This document shows positions 7,828 through 18,167 of a DNA stretch of 64,000 nt, piece by piece. The notes beneath the pieces were generated by a model. The model made no database searches and was not told the origin of the DNA. It saw nothing but the letters and a program-made list of their open reading frames with translations. Position numbers and translations under genes: made by a program. The stretch is from Allokutzneria multivorans (lineage in GTDB: Bacteria > Actinomycetota > Actinomycetes > Mycobacteriales > Pseudonocardiaceae): assembly GCF_039537405.1 (NCBI RefSeq), contig NZ_BAABAL010000016.1, forward strand, positions 186,001 to 250,000. The letters run 5' to 3'. How positions within the stretch are numbered: the first letter of the stretch is position 1; each line of letters begins with the position of its first letter.

Positions 7828-10800
7828 GTGGCACGCGAGAGCGCGCAGCCGCCGGTGGCCGTGGTCGGCCTCGGTTCGATCATGCCGGGTTCGCTGGACG
7901 TGGCGGGCTTCTGGCGCACCGTCGTCGAGGGCCGCGACCTGATCACCGACGTTCCCGGGACGCACTGGCTGGTCGAGGACCACTACGACCCCGATCCCTC
8001 CGCGCCCGGCAAGACCTATGCGCGGCGCGGCGCGTTCCTGTCGGAGGTCGACTTCGACCCCGTCGCCTTCGGCATCCCGCCGAACGTGCTGCCCGCGACG
8101 GACTCCAGCCAGCTGCTGTCTCTCGTGGTCGCCGAACAGGTGCTCGCCGACCTCGGCGGTGGGCTGGAGCGGACCGATCGGGACCGCGTCGGCGTGATCC
8201 TCGGCGTCTCCGCGCTGAAGCTGCTGTCGGAGATGACCGGCTGGCTGAGCCGCCCGGTGTGGCTGAAAGCGCTGCGGGAGAACGGAGTCGACGAGGCGAC
8301 CGCGCAGGCGGTGTGCGACGGCATCGCCGGGCACGGGGTGGACTGGCAGGAAGCGACCTTCCCCGGCATGCTCGGCAACGTCGTCGCGGGGCGCATCGCC
8401 AACCGCTTCGACCTCCACGGCGCCAACTTCACCACCGACGCGGCCTGCGGCAGCTCGCTCGCGGCGGTCTCGGCGGCGATCGCGGAACTGGCGATGGGCC
8501 GCGCCGACCTCGTGCTGACCGGCGGCGTGGACACCACCAACGACATCGGCACCTTCGTCTCGTTCAGCAAGACCCCCGCGCTGTCGCCGAGCGGGGACTG
8601 CCGCCCGTTCTCCGCCGACGCCGACGGCACGATGCTCGGCGAGGGCCTGGCGATGCTCGCGCTGAAGCGGCTCGACGACGCGGAGCGCGACGGCGACCGG
8701 ATCTACGCGGTGATCCGGGGCATCGGCGCATCATCTGACGGGCGGAGCACGGCGATCTACGCGCCGCTGCCGGAAGGCCAGGCCAGGGCGCTGCGCCGGG
8801 CCTACGACGTGGCGGGCTACGACCCGAGCACCGTCGAGCTGGTGGAGGCGCACGGCACCGGCACGATCGCGGGTGACCGCGCGGAGTTCTCGTCGCTGCG
8901 CGAGGTCTTCGACGAGGCGGGGCGCTCGGATCGGCAGTGGTGCGCGCTCGGCTCGGTGAAGTCCCAGGTCGGGCACACGAAGTGCGCGGCGGGGGCGGTG
9001 GGCCTGGTGAAGGCCGCGCTCGCGTTGCACCACAAGGTGCTCCCGCCGACGATCAAGGTCGACCGGCCCAACCCCGAGCTGGAGTTGGAGCGGACGCCGT
9101 TCTACATCAACACCGAGGCGCGCCCGTGGATCGGCAACCCCTCGCACCCGCGCAGGGCCGCGCTGTCGAGCTTCGGCTTCGGTGGCAGCAACTTCCACCT
9201 GACGCTGGAGGAGTACACCGGCTCGGCGACCGCGTGGCGGCACCGCACGCAGGCGAGCGAACTCGTGCTGTTCAGCGCTTCCTCGCCGGAGGAGTTGCTG
9301 AAGAGCTTGCGCGCCGAGCGAAGCGGCTCGCTCGCGGACATCGCTCGGCGGAGTCAGCATCGTTTCCGCGCTCGTGATGCGGTCCGGCTCGCCGTGGTGG
9401 CGTCCTCTGCCTCGGACATCGACCGCGCCGCGGCTCTGGTGGAGAAGTCGCCTTCCGCCTCGTTCTCCACGCCCACTGAAGTCCACTATGGACTGTCTTT
9501 TGTGGAGGGTCGGACGGCGTTTCTGTTCCCCGGTCAGGGATCGCAGTACGTGGGGATGAGCGCGGACCTCGCGATGCACGTTCCGGCTGCGCAGCGGGTG
9601 TGGGACGGCATCGGGGGCTCGCTGCACCGCGTTGTGTTCCCGCGTCCGGCGTTCACCGATGCCGAGCGCGCGGAGCAGGCGGCTCAGCTCACCGCGACGG
9701 AGTGGGCTCAGCCCGCGTTGGCCGCGCACAGCCTCGCGCTGCTCGACGTGCTGGGGTCGCTGGGCTTGCGGCCGGATTGCGTTGCTGGACATAGCTTTGG
9801 CGAGCTTGTCGCGTTGCACGCGGCGGGCGCCGTGGATTCGCAGGCGTTGCTTCGGATGGCGCGTCGGCGTGGGGAGCTGATGCGCGACGCGGCCGAGATC
9901 CCGGGTGTCATGATCGCGGTCACTGCCTCGCGCGAAGACGTCGAGAACGTGTTGGTGGGCAGTGGGATTCCGGACGTGTGGGTGGCCAACCACAACGCGC
10001 CGGACCAGGTCGTGGTGTCCGTCGGAGCGGATTCCGCCGAGGTCGTGGAGCAGAAGATCGCCGCTGAGGGCTTCGCGGTGAAGCGGCTCAACACCGCGAC
10101 CGCGTTCCACAGTCCTCTGGTCGCGGACGCCTCAGCTCCGTTCCTGGAGTTCCTGGGCGGCATTTCGGTTGCTGCGCCTCGCGTGGAGGTGTTCGGGAAC
10201 GCGGACGCGGCGGTGTACCCGAGCGCGCCATCGGAGATCCGCGAGCGCGTCGCCGGGCACTTGGCGGCTCCGGTGCGGTTCGTCGAGCAGATCGAGGCGA
10301 TGTACGCGGCTGGTGTTCGGCGCTTCGTCGAAGTGGGCGCGGGCTCGACGCTGACCGGGCTGGTCGGTCGGGTTCTCGGTGATCGAGAGCACCTTGTCGT
10401 CGCGACGGATCGCAAGGGTCGCAACGGGATCACGAGCTTGAACGAGGCGTTGGCGCGGCTCGCGGTGAGCGGGACCGAGTTGGATTTCGAGGCGTTGTGG
10501 GAGCGGATCGCACCGCTCGCGGAGCAGAAGGAGAGCAAGACCAAGATGTCGGTGCGCATCAACGGGGCCAACCAGGGCCGCCAGTACCCGCCCGCCGGTG
10601 GAGCGTCGGCGCTTCCGGCGCCCGTGGCCCCCGCTGCCTCAGTTCCCGTTGTGTCAGGTCCCGCTGTCTCAGGTCCTGCTGTCTCAGGTCCCGTTGAGCC
10701 TGCTCCGTCGGGGTGGCTCCGCGCGGTGGAGGAGAGCCAGCGGCAGACCGTTGAGGCTCACAACACCTACCAGCGACTGCTGTCCGAGAGTCACCTGGCG

Positions 10801-13221
10801 TTCCTGCGGTCTTCCGATGCCACCCTCGCCGCGTTGCTGGGGAACAGCGTTGAGCTGCCTGCCGCGCCTGTACTTCCTGCTGTCAGTCCGGTGCCGTCCG
10901 CACCGGTTGTTTCCGCTGCGCCGTTGATGCCAGCTGCGCCGTTGATGCCTTCGGCTCCGGTGATGCCGAGCATTACCGCGATGCCGATTTCTCCCCCTGT
11001 GTCTCTGCCTGCCGGTGATGTCAGCGCGGTGTTGCTGGGCGTGGTGGCGGATCGGACGGGTTATCCGGTGGAGATGTTGGATTTGGACATGGAGCTTGAG
11101 GCGGATCTGGGGATTGATTCGATCAAGCGTGTTGAGGTGTTCTCCGCTCTGCGCAGGGAAGTTCCGGGTTTGGCTGAGCTGGACTCGGCGAAGCTCGGCG
11201 CGATGCGGACGTTGCGGGAGATCTCGTCCGGGCTCGGCGGCGCTCCGGCGGTCGAGCCCGCGCACGACGTCAGCGGGGTGTTGCTGGATGTGGTGGCGGA
11301 TCGGACGGGTTATCCGGTGGAGATGTTGGATTTGGACATGGAGCTTGAGGCGGATCTGGGGATTGATTCGATCAAGCGTGTTGAGGTGTTCTCCGCTCTG
11401 CGCAGGGAGGTTCCCGGCCTGGCTGAGCTGGACTCGGCGAAGCTCGGCGCGTTGCGAACGCTGCGCCAGATCACGAGCGAGCTGAGCGGTTCGGCTGCCC
11501 CCGAGCCCGAGAAGTCCGTGGTGCGCCTGGTGACGCGGGCGGTGGAGACTCCCGCTCCTGGGCTGGCCATGGCGGGGCTCGGCGACGTCCCGCTGTTCAT
11601 CACCGACGACGGCGGCGGCATCGCGGAGCGGGTCGCGGCGAAGCTGACGGAGCGCGGCGTCGGCGCCGAGGTCGTGGCCGAGGTTCCCGCTGACGCCAAC
11701 GGGGTTGTGCACCTCGGCGGGCTCGCGGAGATCGAGTCGGTCGACGACGCGCTGGCCATCCACCGCGACGTCTACCAGACCGCGTGCCGCACGGCCGCGT
11801 CCTTCACCGACCGGGGCGGGGTGTTCGTCACCGTCCAGGACACCGGCGGGGACTTCGGGCTCGACGGGCGCAGCCCGGACCGCGCGTGGCTCGGCGGCAT
11901 CGCTGCGCTTTCTCGTGTTGTGGTGAAGGAATGGAGTCGTACGAGCGTCCGCGCGATCGACTGCGAGCGCGGTGGCCGCACGCCGGACGAGGTCGCGGAG
12001 GCGATCGTCGGCGAGCTGCTCGGCGGTGGGTCCACTTTGGACGTTGGTCTGCGCGCTGACGGGACGAGACTGACGCTGAGCACCGCCAACGAGGAGCTGG
12101 ACGGCACTCCGGGCACTGCGGTCGGGCCGGAGTCGGTGATCGTGGTCGGCGGTGGAGCACGGGGCGTGACGGCGCCCGGGCTGCTGGCGCTCGCGCGGTC
12201 GCACCGGCCGAAGCTGGCGATCCTGGGCCGCAGCAAGGTGGAGGACGAGCCGGACTACCTCGTCGGCATCACCGAAGAGGCCGCGATGGTGCGGGCCGTC
12301 GCGCAGCGCGAGCGCTCGACGCCTGGTGTCGTGCGCGCCCGAGTGCGGCGCGTGCTGGCCGACCGCGAAGTGCGGGCGAACCTGAACGCCTTGCGGGAAG
12401 CCGGTTCTGAGGTCAGCTACCACGCGGTGGACATCCGCGAGCAGGCCGAGGTCGCTGCGGTCCTGGACACCGTGCGTGCCAAGTGGGGGCCGATCACCGG
12501 CCTCGTGCACGCGGCGGGCGTGATCGAGGACCAGCGACTGGTCGACAAGACCGACGAGCAGTACGAGATCGTCACGAGCACGAAGCTCGGCGGGCTGCGC
12601 GCGCTGCTGGCCGCGACCGCCGAGGACCCGCTTTCCTTGCTGTGCTTGTTCTCCTCGGTCGCGGGCACCTTCGGCAGCGAACGGCAGAGCGACTACGCGA
12701 TGGCCAACGAGACGCTGAACCACGTCGCCGTCGCGGAAAGCCTGCGCAGGCCGGACTGCCTGGTCCGCTCGATCGCGTGGGGGCCGTGGGAGGGCGGCAT
12801 GATCGGCTCCTCGTTGAAGGAGTACTTCCGCGTCAGGGAGGTCGCGCTGATCCCGTTCCGCGACGGCGCCGCCGCCTTCGCCGACGAGGTGACAGGAGCT
12901 GGTGGCGACGTGCGCGTGATCGTCACCGCCGCGAAGGGCGTCGCGGTCATGACAGGCCAGGACCAAGACCCGCCGTCGGTCGCGGTACGAGGCCACGCCG
13001 ACGCCGGGGTGGCTGTGGAGACCGCCGCCGAGTGGATGGACCGCGCCGCTCGTTCGTGGTTCCCCGATCGCGGTTTTCTCTTGGAGGACGTCCAGGAGCT
13101 GAGCCCTCTCGCCGGAACGGGAAGTCCCATTCCGGTTCGTGGAAGACGGATCAGCGAGTCGGAACTGCACGTCGAGGTCGGCGACCAGCCGAACTTCCGT
13201 GCCCGCATCCAGATTCAGTGA
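7828..13221 (+). CDS. Pfa-type iterative polyketide/fatty acid synthase, KS-AT-ACP-ACP-KR
   Basis: I chose GTG 7828 because GAAGGAG (7815-7821) sits 6 bases before it; GTG 7813 is an alternative. The product is 1,797 residues. A ketosynthase fills roughly residues 5-430, with active Cys207 in TTDAACGSSL and the His motifs VEAHGTGT and VGHTKCAAG. The acyltransferase (about 565-880) begins at FLFPGQGSQYVGM and has nucleophile Ser656 in AGHSFGE. Two carrier domains have phosphopantetheine serines at 1098 and 1181 in LGIDSIKR, the exact Pfa-type motif. The ketoreductase (about 1437-1700) opens with VIVVGGGARG, and the catalytic region includes SSVAGTFG and SDYAMAN. The last ~70 residues may be a dehydratase-like remnant. 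No thioesterase and no phosphopantetheinyl transferase are seen. It acts with the next gene and PfaD. Confidence 0.93.
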   Translation: MARESAQPPVAVVGLGSIMPGSLDVAGFWRTVVEGRDLITDVPGTHWLVEDHYDPDPSAPGKTYARRGAFLSEVDFDPVAFGIPPNVLPATDSSQLLSLVVAEQVLADLGGGLERTDRDRVGVILGVSALKLLSEMTGWLSRPVWLKALRENGVDEATAQAVCDGIAGHGVDWQEATFPGMLGNVVAGRIANRFDLHGANFTTDAACGSSLAAVSAAIAELAMGRADLVLTGGVDTTNDIGTFVSFSKTPALSPSGDCRPFSADADGTMLGEGLAMLALKRLDDAERDGDRIYAVIRGIGASSDGRSTAIYAPLPEGQARALRRAYDVAGYDPSTVELVEAHGTGTIAGDRAEFSSLREVFDEAGRSDRQWCALGSVKSQVGHTKCAAGAVGLVKAALALHHKVLPPTIKVDRPNPELELERTPFYINTEARPWIGNPSHPRRAALSSFGFGGSNFHLTLEEYTGSATAWRHRTQASELVLFSASSPEELLKSLRAERSGSLADIARRSQHRFRARDAVRLAVVASSASDIDRAAALVEKSPSASFSTPTEVHYGLSFVEGRTAFLFPGQGSQYVGMSADLAMHVPAAQRVWDGIGGSLHRVVFPRPAFTDAERAEQAAQLTATEWAQPALAAHSLALLDVLGSLGLRPDCVAGHSFGELVALHAAGAVDSQALLRMARRRGELMRDAAEIPGVMIAVTASREDVENVLVGSGIPDVWVANHNAPDQVVVSVGADSAEVVEQKIAAEGFAVKRLNTATAFHSPLVADASAPFLEFLGGISVAAPRVEVFGNADAAVYPSAPSEIRERVAGHLAAPVRFVEQIEAMYAAGVRRFVEVGAGSTLTGLVGRVLGDREHLVVATDRKGRNGITSLNEALARLAVSGTELDFEALWERIAPLAEQKESKTKMSVRINGANQGRQYPPAGGASALPAPVAPAASVPVVSGPAVSGPAVSGPVEPAPSGWLRAVEESQRQTVEAHNTYQRLLSESHLAFLRSSDATLAALLGNSVELPAAPVLPAVSPVPSAPVVSAAPLMPAAPLMPSAPVMPSITAMPISPPVSLPAGDVSAVLLGVVADRTGYPVEMLDLDMELEADLGIDSIKRVEVFSALRREVPGLAELDSAKLGAMRTLREISSGLGGAPAVEPAHDVSGVLLDVVADRTGYPVEMLDLDMELEADLGIDSIKRVEVFSALRREVPGLAELDSAKLGALRTLRQITSELSGSAAPEPEKSVVRLVTRAVETPAPGLAMAGLGDVPLFITDDGGGIAERVAAKLTERGVGAEVVAEVPADANGVVHLGGLAEIESVDDALAIHRDVYQTACRTAASFTDRGGVFVTVQDTGGDFGLDGRSPDRAWLGGIAALSRVVVKEWSRTSVRAIDCERGGRTPDEVAEAIVGELLGGGSTLDVGLRADGTRLTLSTANEELDGTPGTAVGPESVIVVGGGARGVTAPGLLALARSHRPKLAILGRSKVEDEPDYLVGITEEAAMVRAVAQRERSTPGVVRARVRRVLADREVRANLNALREAGSEVSYHAVDIREQAEVAAVLDTVRAKWGPITGLVHAAGVIEDQRLVDKTDEQYEIVTSTKLGGLRALLAATAEDPLSLLCLFSSVAGTFGSERQSDYAMANETLNHVAVAESLRRPDCLVRSIAWGPWEGGMIGSSLKEYFRVREVALIPFRDGAAAFADEVTGAGGDVRVIVTAAKGVAVMTGQDQDPPSVAVRGHADAGVAVETAAEWMDRAARSWFPDRGFLLEDVQELSPLAGTGSPIPVRGRRISESELHVEVGDQPNFRARIQIQ
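11041..11408 (+). repeat. Tandem duplication encoding the two ACP domains
   Basis: Bases 11041-11159 and 11290-11408 are identical over 119 bp, offset by 249 bp (83 codons). Flanking bases within the two ACP units differ at synonymous and other sites. The perfect block centres on the LGIDSIKRVEVFS coding region, so it reflects recent duplication or gene conversion. Confidence 0.95.
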
Positions 13222-13235
13222 CGCGGGAGAACAGC

Positions 13236-16200
13236 GTGGACATCGCGATCGTCGGCCGGGGCTGCGTGCTGCCCGGCGCGCTCACCCCTGGCCAGTACTG
13301 GGACAACCTCGCTGCGGGCAGGCAGAGCCTGTCGAGCGTGCCGCCCGGCCGGTGGGGACTCGATCCGCACTGGGCGATGGCGACGGGCGAGGACACCGCC
13401 GACCGCACCTACACCGACATGGGCGGGTACGTCCGGGGCTTCGAGTCGGTGTTCGACCCCGCAGGTTTCGCGATCGGGGCCGAATCCGTGCTCGCGCTGG
13501 ACCCGTTGTTCCAGTGGGTTCTGCACACCGCGCGTGAAGCCTTGCGAGAGTCCGGTGTGGACACCGCTCCGCGCCGATCGGGGCTCGTGCTCGGCAACTT
13601 GTGCATGCCGACGGAGTCGATGGCGAGCTTCGCCGAGCACGTGCTGCTGGAGGAGATGCCCGCGCTGCGCGGTGCTCGGGCGCGTCCGGACGCGCGGAAC
13701 CGTTTCTCCGCAGGGCTTCCCGCACACCTCGCGGCTCGGGCGCTCGGCCTGGACGGCGGGTCCTTCGCGCTCGACGCTGCGTGCTCGTCGTCGCTGTACG
13801 CGATCAAGCTCGCGTGTGATCGACTGCTGGACGGCACCGCCGACTTCATGCTTGCCGGAGCCGTGAACCGATCGGATCAGCTCGTCCAGCAAGTGAACTT
13901 CACCGCCTTGTCGGCGACCAGCCGGACCGGTCGGAGCCGTCCGTTCCACCGCGACTCCGACGGCTTGGTGCTCGGCGAGGGCGCCGGTGCTGTCGCGCTG
14001 ATGCGGCTCGCTGACGCCGTGCGCGAGGGCAGGCCGATCTTCGGTGTGGTGCGCGGAGTCGGCCTGTCCAACGACGGTCGGACCGGTGGTCTGCTCGTGC
14101 CCGCGCAGGACGGGCAGGAAAGGGCGATGCGCCAGGCATACGAGGTCGCGGGCATCGCCCCGGAGACTGTGTCCCTTGTGGAGTGTCACGCCACCGGTAC
14201 GCCGGTCGGTGACTCGATCGAAGTGCGGTCGCTTGCCAGCGTTTTCGCGGCGAGCAAGAGCTTGCCGATCGGCTCCGCGAAGTCCAACCTCGGTCATGTG
14301 CTCGCTCCGGCCGGGATCGCCGGGCTGCTGAAGGTGATCGGCGCCATGTGGGCTGGAGTCCGCCCGCCGACCGTCGGGGCGGAGTCGCCGATCGACGCGA
14401 TTCGCGGCACGCCGATCCGTCTGGTGAACGAGGCCGAGGAGTGGACCGGGCCGCTGCGCGCCGGTGTGAGCGCGTTCGGTTTTGGCGGCAACAACGCGCA
14501 CCTCGTGGTCGACGGCTGGGCGGAGAACGCGGGGGTCGTCGAGCCTGCGCCGCTGCCCCCGCGTCGCGAACCCGTTGCCATTGTCGCGATCGGCGCGAAG
14601 GTGGCCGACGGCGCGAACGTGGAGGACCTCCGCCGAGATGTTCTCACCGGGCAGCGCCGCCGTGCTCTTCGCGCGGACATCGACCTGACGCTGGGCGGGT
14701 TGCGCTTCCCACCGCGTGATTTGGAGCGGGCACACCCTCAGCAGCTCGTGATCCTGGAGACTGCGCGCGAGGCTGTTCGCGATGTCCGACTGCCGCGCGA
14801 GCGGACGATGGTGCTCGTCGGCATGGGCACCGACCCCACCGGCACCAGGTGTGGCGCCCGGCTCCGCGCTCCACAGTGGATCGAGGATGCGGGCGCGGAC
14901 CTGGCTGGGCTGGCCGACTTCCGTGAAGCCTTCGCTGGTCCGCACACCTCTGCCGCGGCGATCGGCGGCCTGTCGAACCTCGTCGCCAACCGGATCAATG
15001 CGCAGCTCGACCTCGCGGGTCCTGGCTTCACCGTGTCGGCCGAGGAGGCGTCCGGCCTTGTGGCGCTCGACATCGCCGCGCGCGCTTTGCGGCACGGCGA
15101 GGCTGATGCGGCGATCGTCGGCGCTGTCGATCTCTCCGGGGACCCGGTGCACCAGGCTGCTCTTCGTTCGCTCGGTCGTTCGGAGGCTCCGGGTGACGCG
15201 GCCGTTGTGCTCGTGCTGAAGCGGCTTGGCGATGCGGAGCGCGACGGCGACCAGGTGATCGCGTTGCTGGACTCTTCTCCTGAGCCTGCCGACCTCGTTG
15301 TCGGTGACTCCGGTGTGTCCACTGTGGACATGTTTGGTTCGGCGCACGCGGCGGTTGGGCTCGTCGGTGTCGCGGTGGCGGCGTTGGCGTTGCGGCACGG
15401 TGCGATTCCGTCCGTCGGTGCTCCGGCCGTGCCAGCGGCGGGTATTCGGACGGCTGAGGTCATCGTTGATCCGCTGGAGGCTCCTCGTGCGACTGTTCGG
15501 CTGCGCTCGGCGGGGACTCCTGCGCCGTGGGCGCTTGACCGGCCCACGTTGGAGGTTTACTCCGGCCGGGATCGCGCTTCGGTTCTCGCGGCTCTGGAGG
15601 CCGGTCGCGCTTCGGACGACGGGCCCGCGCGGCTTACCGTTGTGATCGAGGGCGATCGTGCTTCGGCGATCGAACGTGCTCGCAGTTGGTTCACCGAGGG
15701 TGGTGTGAAGCCTGCGGGCGTGGCGTACCAGGATGTGCCGATCGGCGGGGAGATCGCGTTCGTCTTCACCAACGGCGCTGCGGTCTATCCGTCGATGGGG
15801 CGCGAGATGCGGCTGGCGTTCCCGGACGCGGTCGCGGCGGTGTCGGAGCGCTTCGGTGGGCCGCTGGCGCTGTCGAGCGGTAGTTCGCCCGCGACGATCG
15901 AGGACATCGCCGACATCGGCAAGTTCAGCATGCTGCACAAGGAGATCACCGACTCGCTCGGGCTCCGGCCCACGGCCGTGATCGGGTACTCTGCCGGAGA
16001 GCCGTTGGGGCTCACGGTGATGGGCGCCTGGCCGGACATCGTCAAGTGGGACAAGGACTTCCGGAGCAACAGGCTCATCAGCGACCTCACCGGCGACTGC
16101 CGTGTGCTGCGTGAGCAGTGGGAGCGAGCGGGCATCCCCGACGATCGCTGGGCGAGCCACCTGGTGAACGGTCCGGCCGCTTCGGTTCGCGCGCTGCTCG

Positions 16201-18167
16201 ATGATCACCCCGGCGTGCACGTGCTGTCGGAGAACGCGCCCGATGTGTGCGTGGTGGGCGGTCCTGAGCGGGCGTGCGCGCAGCTGATGGCTCGGTTGGA
16301 CCTGCCGTCGATCAAGATCGGCTACCACTTCGCGGCGCACGTGCCCGAGTTGGAGGCTGTGCGTGCTGAGTGGCGTGATTTCGCGACGCAGCCTGTCCGC
16401 GACCTGCCGGGAGTTCGGTTCTACAGCGGTGCTACGGCGGAGTCCTACACGGCGACCTCGGAGACTGCCGCTGAGGCTGTGAGTGCTCAAGGCGTTGGCA
16501 CTGTGCGGTTCACCGATGTGGTTGAGCGCGCGTGGGCCGACGGTGTGCGCGTGTTCGTCGAACTCGGCCCGCAGGGGCTGTGCACCGGGTGGATTCGCCG
16601 CACGCTCGGGGATCGCGCGCACGTGGCGGTGGCGTTGGACGCTCCGGATGGGCGAGGGTTGCGGCAGTTCGGCTATGCGCTGGGCGAGCTTGTCGCGGCC
16701 GGAGTTCCCGTTGACGCGGCTTCGTTCTTCGGCCGCTTTCAGGCTCCGTTGCCGGTTCCTGGCAAGACTGTGCGGTTCCCGGTGCAGTGGGGCGATGTGC
16801 GTCTGCCGTCGTTGGCTGCTGCTCCTGCTGCTGTTGCTGTCGCTCCGGATTTGCTCAGCTTTGTTGTGGCGCAACGTGAGCGCGTGGCGGCTGTGCATGC
16901 CGCAGTGCTCGCTCAGCAGACGGAGGCACACCGGCGCTTCCTGGAGATGCAGACGCGGACGACTGTCGCGTTGATGTCCAGGCCTGCCGAGAAGGCGCTC
17001 GTCTTCTCTCGGGAGCAGCTCGAACTCCTTGGTGCTGGGCCGGTTTCCCGCGTTTTCGGGCCTCGGTTCGCTGCTCAGGACAACCACCGCAGGCACATCC
17101 GCCTCCCGCAGCCGCCCATGCTGTTGATCGACCGCGTTGTCGAGATGGACGCGGAACCGGCGTCGATGGGTACCGGCGTGATCAGGACCGAGACCGATGT
17201 GCGGCCGGGCTGGTGGAACCTCGACCACACCGGGTACATGCCGCCCGGTCTCATGGTCGAGACCGGCCAGGGCGTTCTGGTGCTGTTGAGCTGGCTCGGC
17301 GCGGACCTCGGACATGCGGGAGATCGGAGTTATCGGCTGCTCGACGCGGAGCTGACCTACCACGGGGCTCCGGCGCGAGCGGGTGAAGTGATCACCTGTG
17401 GGGTCAGCATCGATTCGCACAGCGAGTACAACGGGTTGATCGTCTACTCGTCCAGTGTGGAGTTCTGGGTCGGCGGCGAGCTGCGTGTCACCGCACGCTC
17501 GCGCGGCGGCTTGTTCACCGATTCGACCCTCGCCACCTCGCCCGGAGTTCCGTGGAATCCCGCTGCGCATGTCCCGGCCGCGTCTGCTCCGCTGGATGTT
17601 CCTGTTTGTGCGCCTGGGAAATTCGCTCCGCACCAGCTCCTCGCGTTCGCGGCCGGTCGTGCTGCGGAGTGCTTCGGCGTGCCCGAGCTGGCTTCGCACC
17701 GCAGTTCGCCGCGACTCGGCAGTGAGCGGACGTGGTTGTTGCACGAGGTCACCGATTTCGATCCGGCGGGTGGTCCTTGGGGCCGTGGTTACCTCCGGGT
17801 GGAGACTCCGGTCGCTGATGACGCGTGGTTCTTCGACGGCCATTTCCGCGACGATCCGTGCATGCCCGGCAACCTCATGGTCGATGGGGCTTTCCAGGCG
17901 ATGGCTTTCTATGTGGCAGCACTGGGTTTCACCGCTTCCCGGGACGGCTGGCGCTTCGAGCCCCTGTGCGAGGAGACCTTCAAATGGCGCTGTGGCAGGC
18001 AGATCACTCCCGCCAGTTCGCTCCTGGTGTTCGAACTGTTCGTCGCCGAGGTCCGGGGCGGTGACTCGCCTGTGGTGATCGCCGATGTCGTGTGCTCCGT
18101 CGACGGCGTTACCGCTTTCCACGGCTCGCGCTTCGGGTTGACTTTGAGGAGGGGCGATGCGGGCTGA
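13236..18167 (+). CDS. PfaC-like synthase, KS-CLF-AT-DH-DH
   Basis: I chose GTG 13236, with CGGGAGA just upstream; GTG 13218, overlapping the previous stop, is the alternative. The product is about 1,643 residues. An active ketosynthase comes first (Cys183 in LDAACSSSL, then VECHATGT and SNLGHVLAPAG). A second KS fold (about 450-780) has Glu604 at the Cys position (TVSAEEASGL), marking a chain length factor. An acyltransferase-like domain follows (about 835-1170) with Ser919 in IGYSAGEP, within the unusual sequence AWPDIVKWDKDF. Two FabA-like hotdog dehydratases finish the protein: the first around LPQPPMLLIDRVVEMDAE and DHTGYMPPGLMVETGQG, the second with His1536 in FFDGHFRDDPCMPGNLM. Classical PfaC is KS-CLF-DH-DH, so an extra AT is fused in the middle. 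It begins 14 bp after the upstream synthase. Confidence 0.92.
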   Translation: MDIAIVGRGCVLPGALTPGQYWDNLAAGRQSLSSVPPGRWGLDPHWAMATGEDTADRTYTDMGGYVRGFESVFDPAGFAIGAESVLALDPLFQWVLHTAREALRESGVDTAPRRSGLVLGNLCMPTESMASFAEHVLLEEMPALRGARARPDARNRFSAGLPAHLAARALGLDGGSFALDAACSSSLYAIKLACDRLLDGTADFMLAGAVNRSDQLVQQVNFTALSATSRTGRSRPFHRDSDGLVLGEGAGAVALMRLADAVREGRPIFGVVRGVGLSNDGRTGGLLVPAQDGQERAMRQAYEVAGIAPETVSLVECHATGTPVGDSIEVRSLASVFAASKSLPIGSAKSNLGHVLAPAGIAGLLKVIGAMWAGVRPPTVGAESPIDAIRGTPIRLVNEAEEWTGPLRAGVSAFGFGGNNAHLVVDGWAENAGVVEPAPLPPRREPVAIVAIGAKVADGANVEDLRRDVLTGQRRRALRADIDLTLGGLRFPPRDLERAHPQQLVILETAREAVRDVRLPRERTMVLVGMGTDPTGTRCGARLRAPQWIEDAGADLAGLADFREAFAGPHTSAAAIGGLSNLVANRINAQLDLAGPGFTVSAEEASGLVALDIAARALRHGEADAAIVGAVDLSGDPVHQAALRSLGRSEAPGDAAVVLVLKRLGDAERDGDQVIALLDSSPEPADLVVGDSGVSTVDMFGSAHAAVGLVGVAVAALALRHGAIPSVGAPAVPAAGIRTAEVIVDPLEAPRATVRLRSAGTPAPWALDRPTLEVYSGRDRASVLAALEAGRASDDGPARLTVVIEGDRASAIERARSWFTEGGVKPAGVAYQDVPIGGEIAFVFTNGAAVYPSMGREMRLAFPDAVAAVSERFGGPLALSSGSSPATIEDIADIGKFSMLHKEITDSLGLRPTAVIGYSAGEPLGLTVMGAWPDIVKWDKDFRSNRLISDLTGDCRVLREQWERAGIPDDRWASHLVNGPAASVRALLDDHPGVHVLSENAPDVCVVGGPERACAQLMARLDLPSIKIGYHFAAHVPELEAVRAEWRDFATQPVRDLPGVRFYSGATAESYTATSETAAEAVSAQGVGTVRFTDVVERAWADGVRVFVELGPQGLCTGWIRRTLGDRAHVAVALDAPDGRGLRQFGYALGELVAAGVPVDAASFFGRFQAPLPVPGKTVRFPVQWGDVRLPSLAAAPAAVAVAPDLLSFVVAQRERVAAVHAAVLAQQTEAHRRFLEMQTRTTVALMSRPAEKALVFSREQLELLGAGPVSRVFGPRFAAQDNHRRHIRLPQPPMLLIDRVVEMDAEPASMGTGVIRTETDVRPGWWNLDHTGYMPPGLMVETGQGVLVLLSWLGADLGHAGDRSYRLLDAELTYHGAPARAGEVITCGVSIDSHSEYNGLIVYSSSVEFWVGGELRVTARSRGGLFTDSTLATSPGVPWNPAAHVPAASAPLDVPVCAPGKFAPHQLLAFAAGRAAECFGVPELASHRSSPRLGSERTWLLHEVTDFDPAGGPWGRGYLRVETPVADDAWFFDGHFRDDPCMPGNLMVDGAFQAMAFYVAALGFTASRDGWRFEPLCEETFKWRCGRQITPASSLLVFELFVAEVRGGDSPVVIADVVCSVDGVTAFHGSRFGLTLRRGDAG

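Noticed and set aside
12483..13235. N-terminal extension of the second megasynthase to 12483
   Set aside because: It would overlap 740 bp of the upstream ketoreductase in another frame and is Arg/Gly-rich nonsense; the ketosynthase begins right after GTG 13236.
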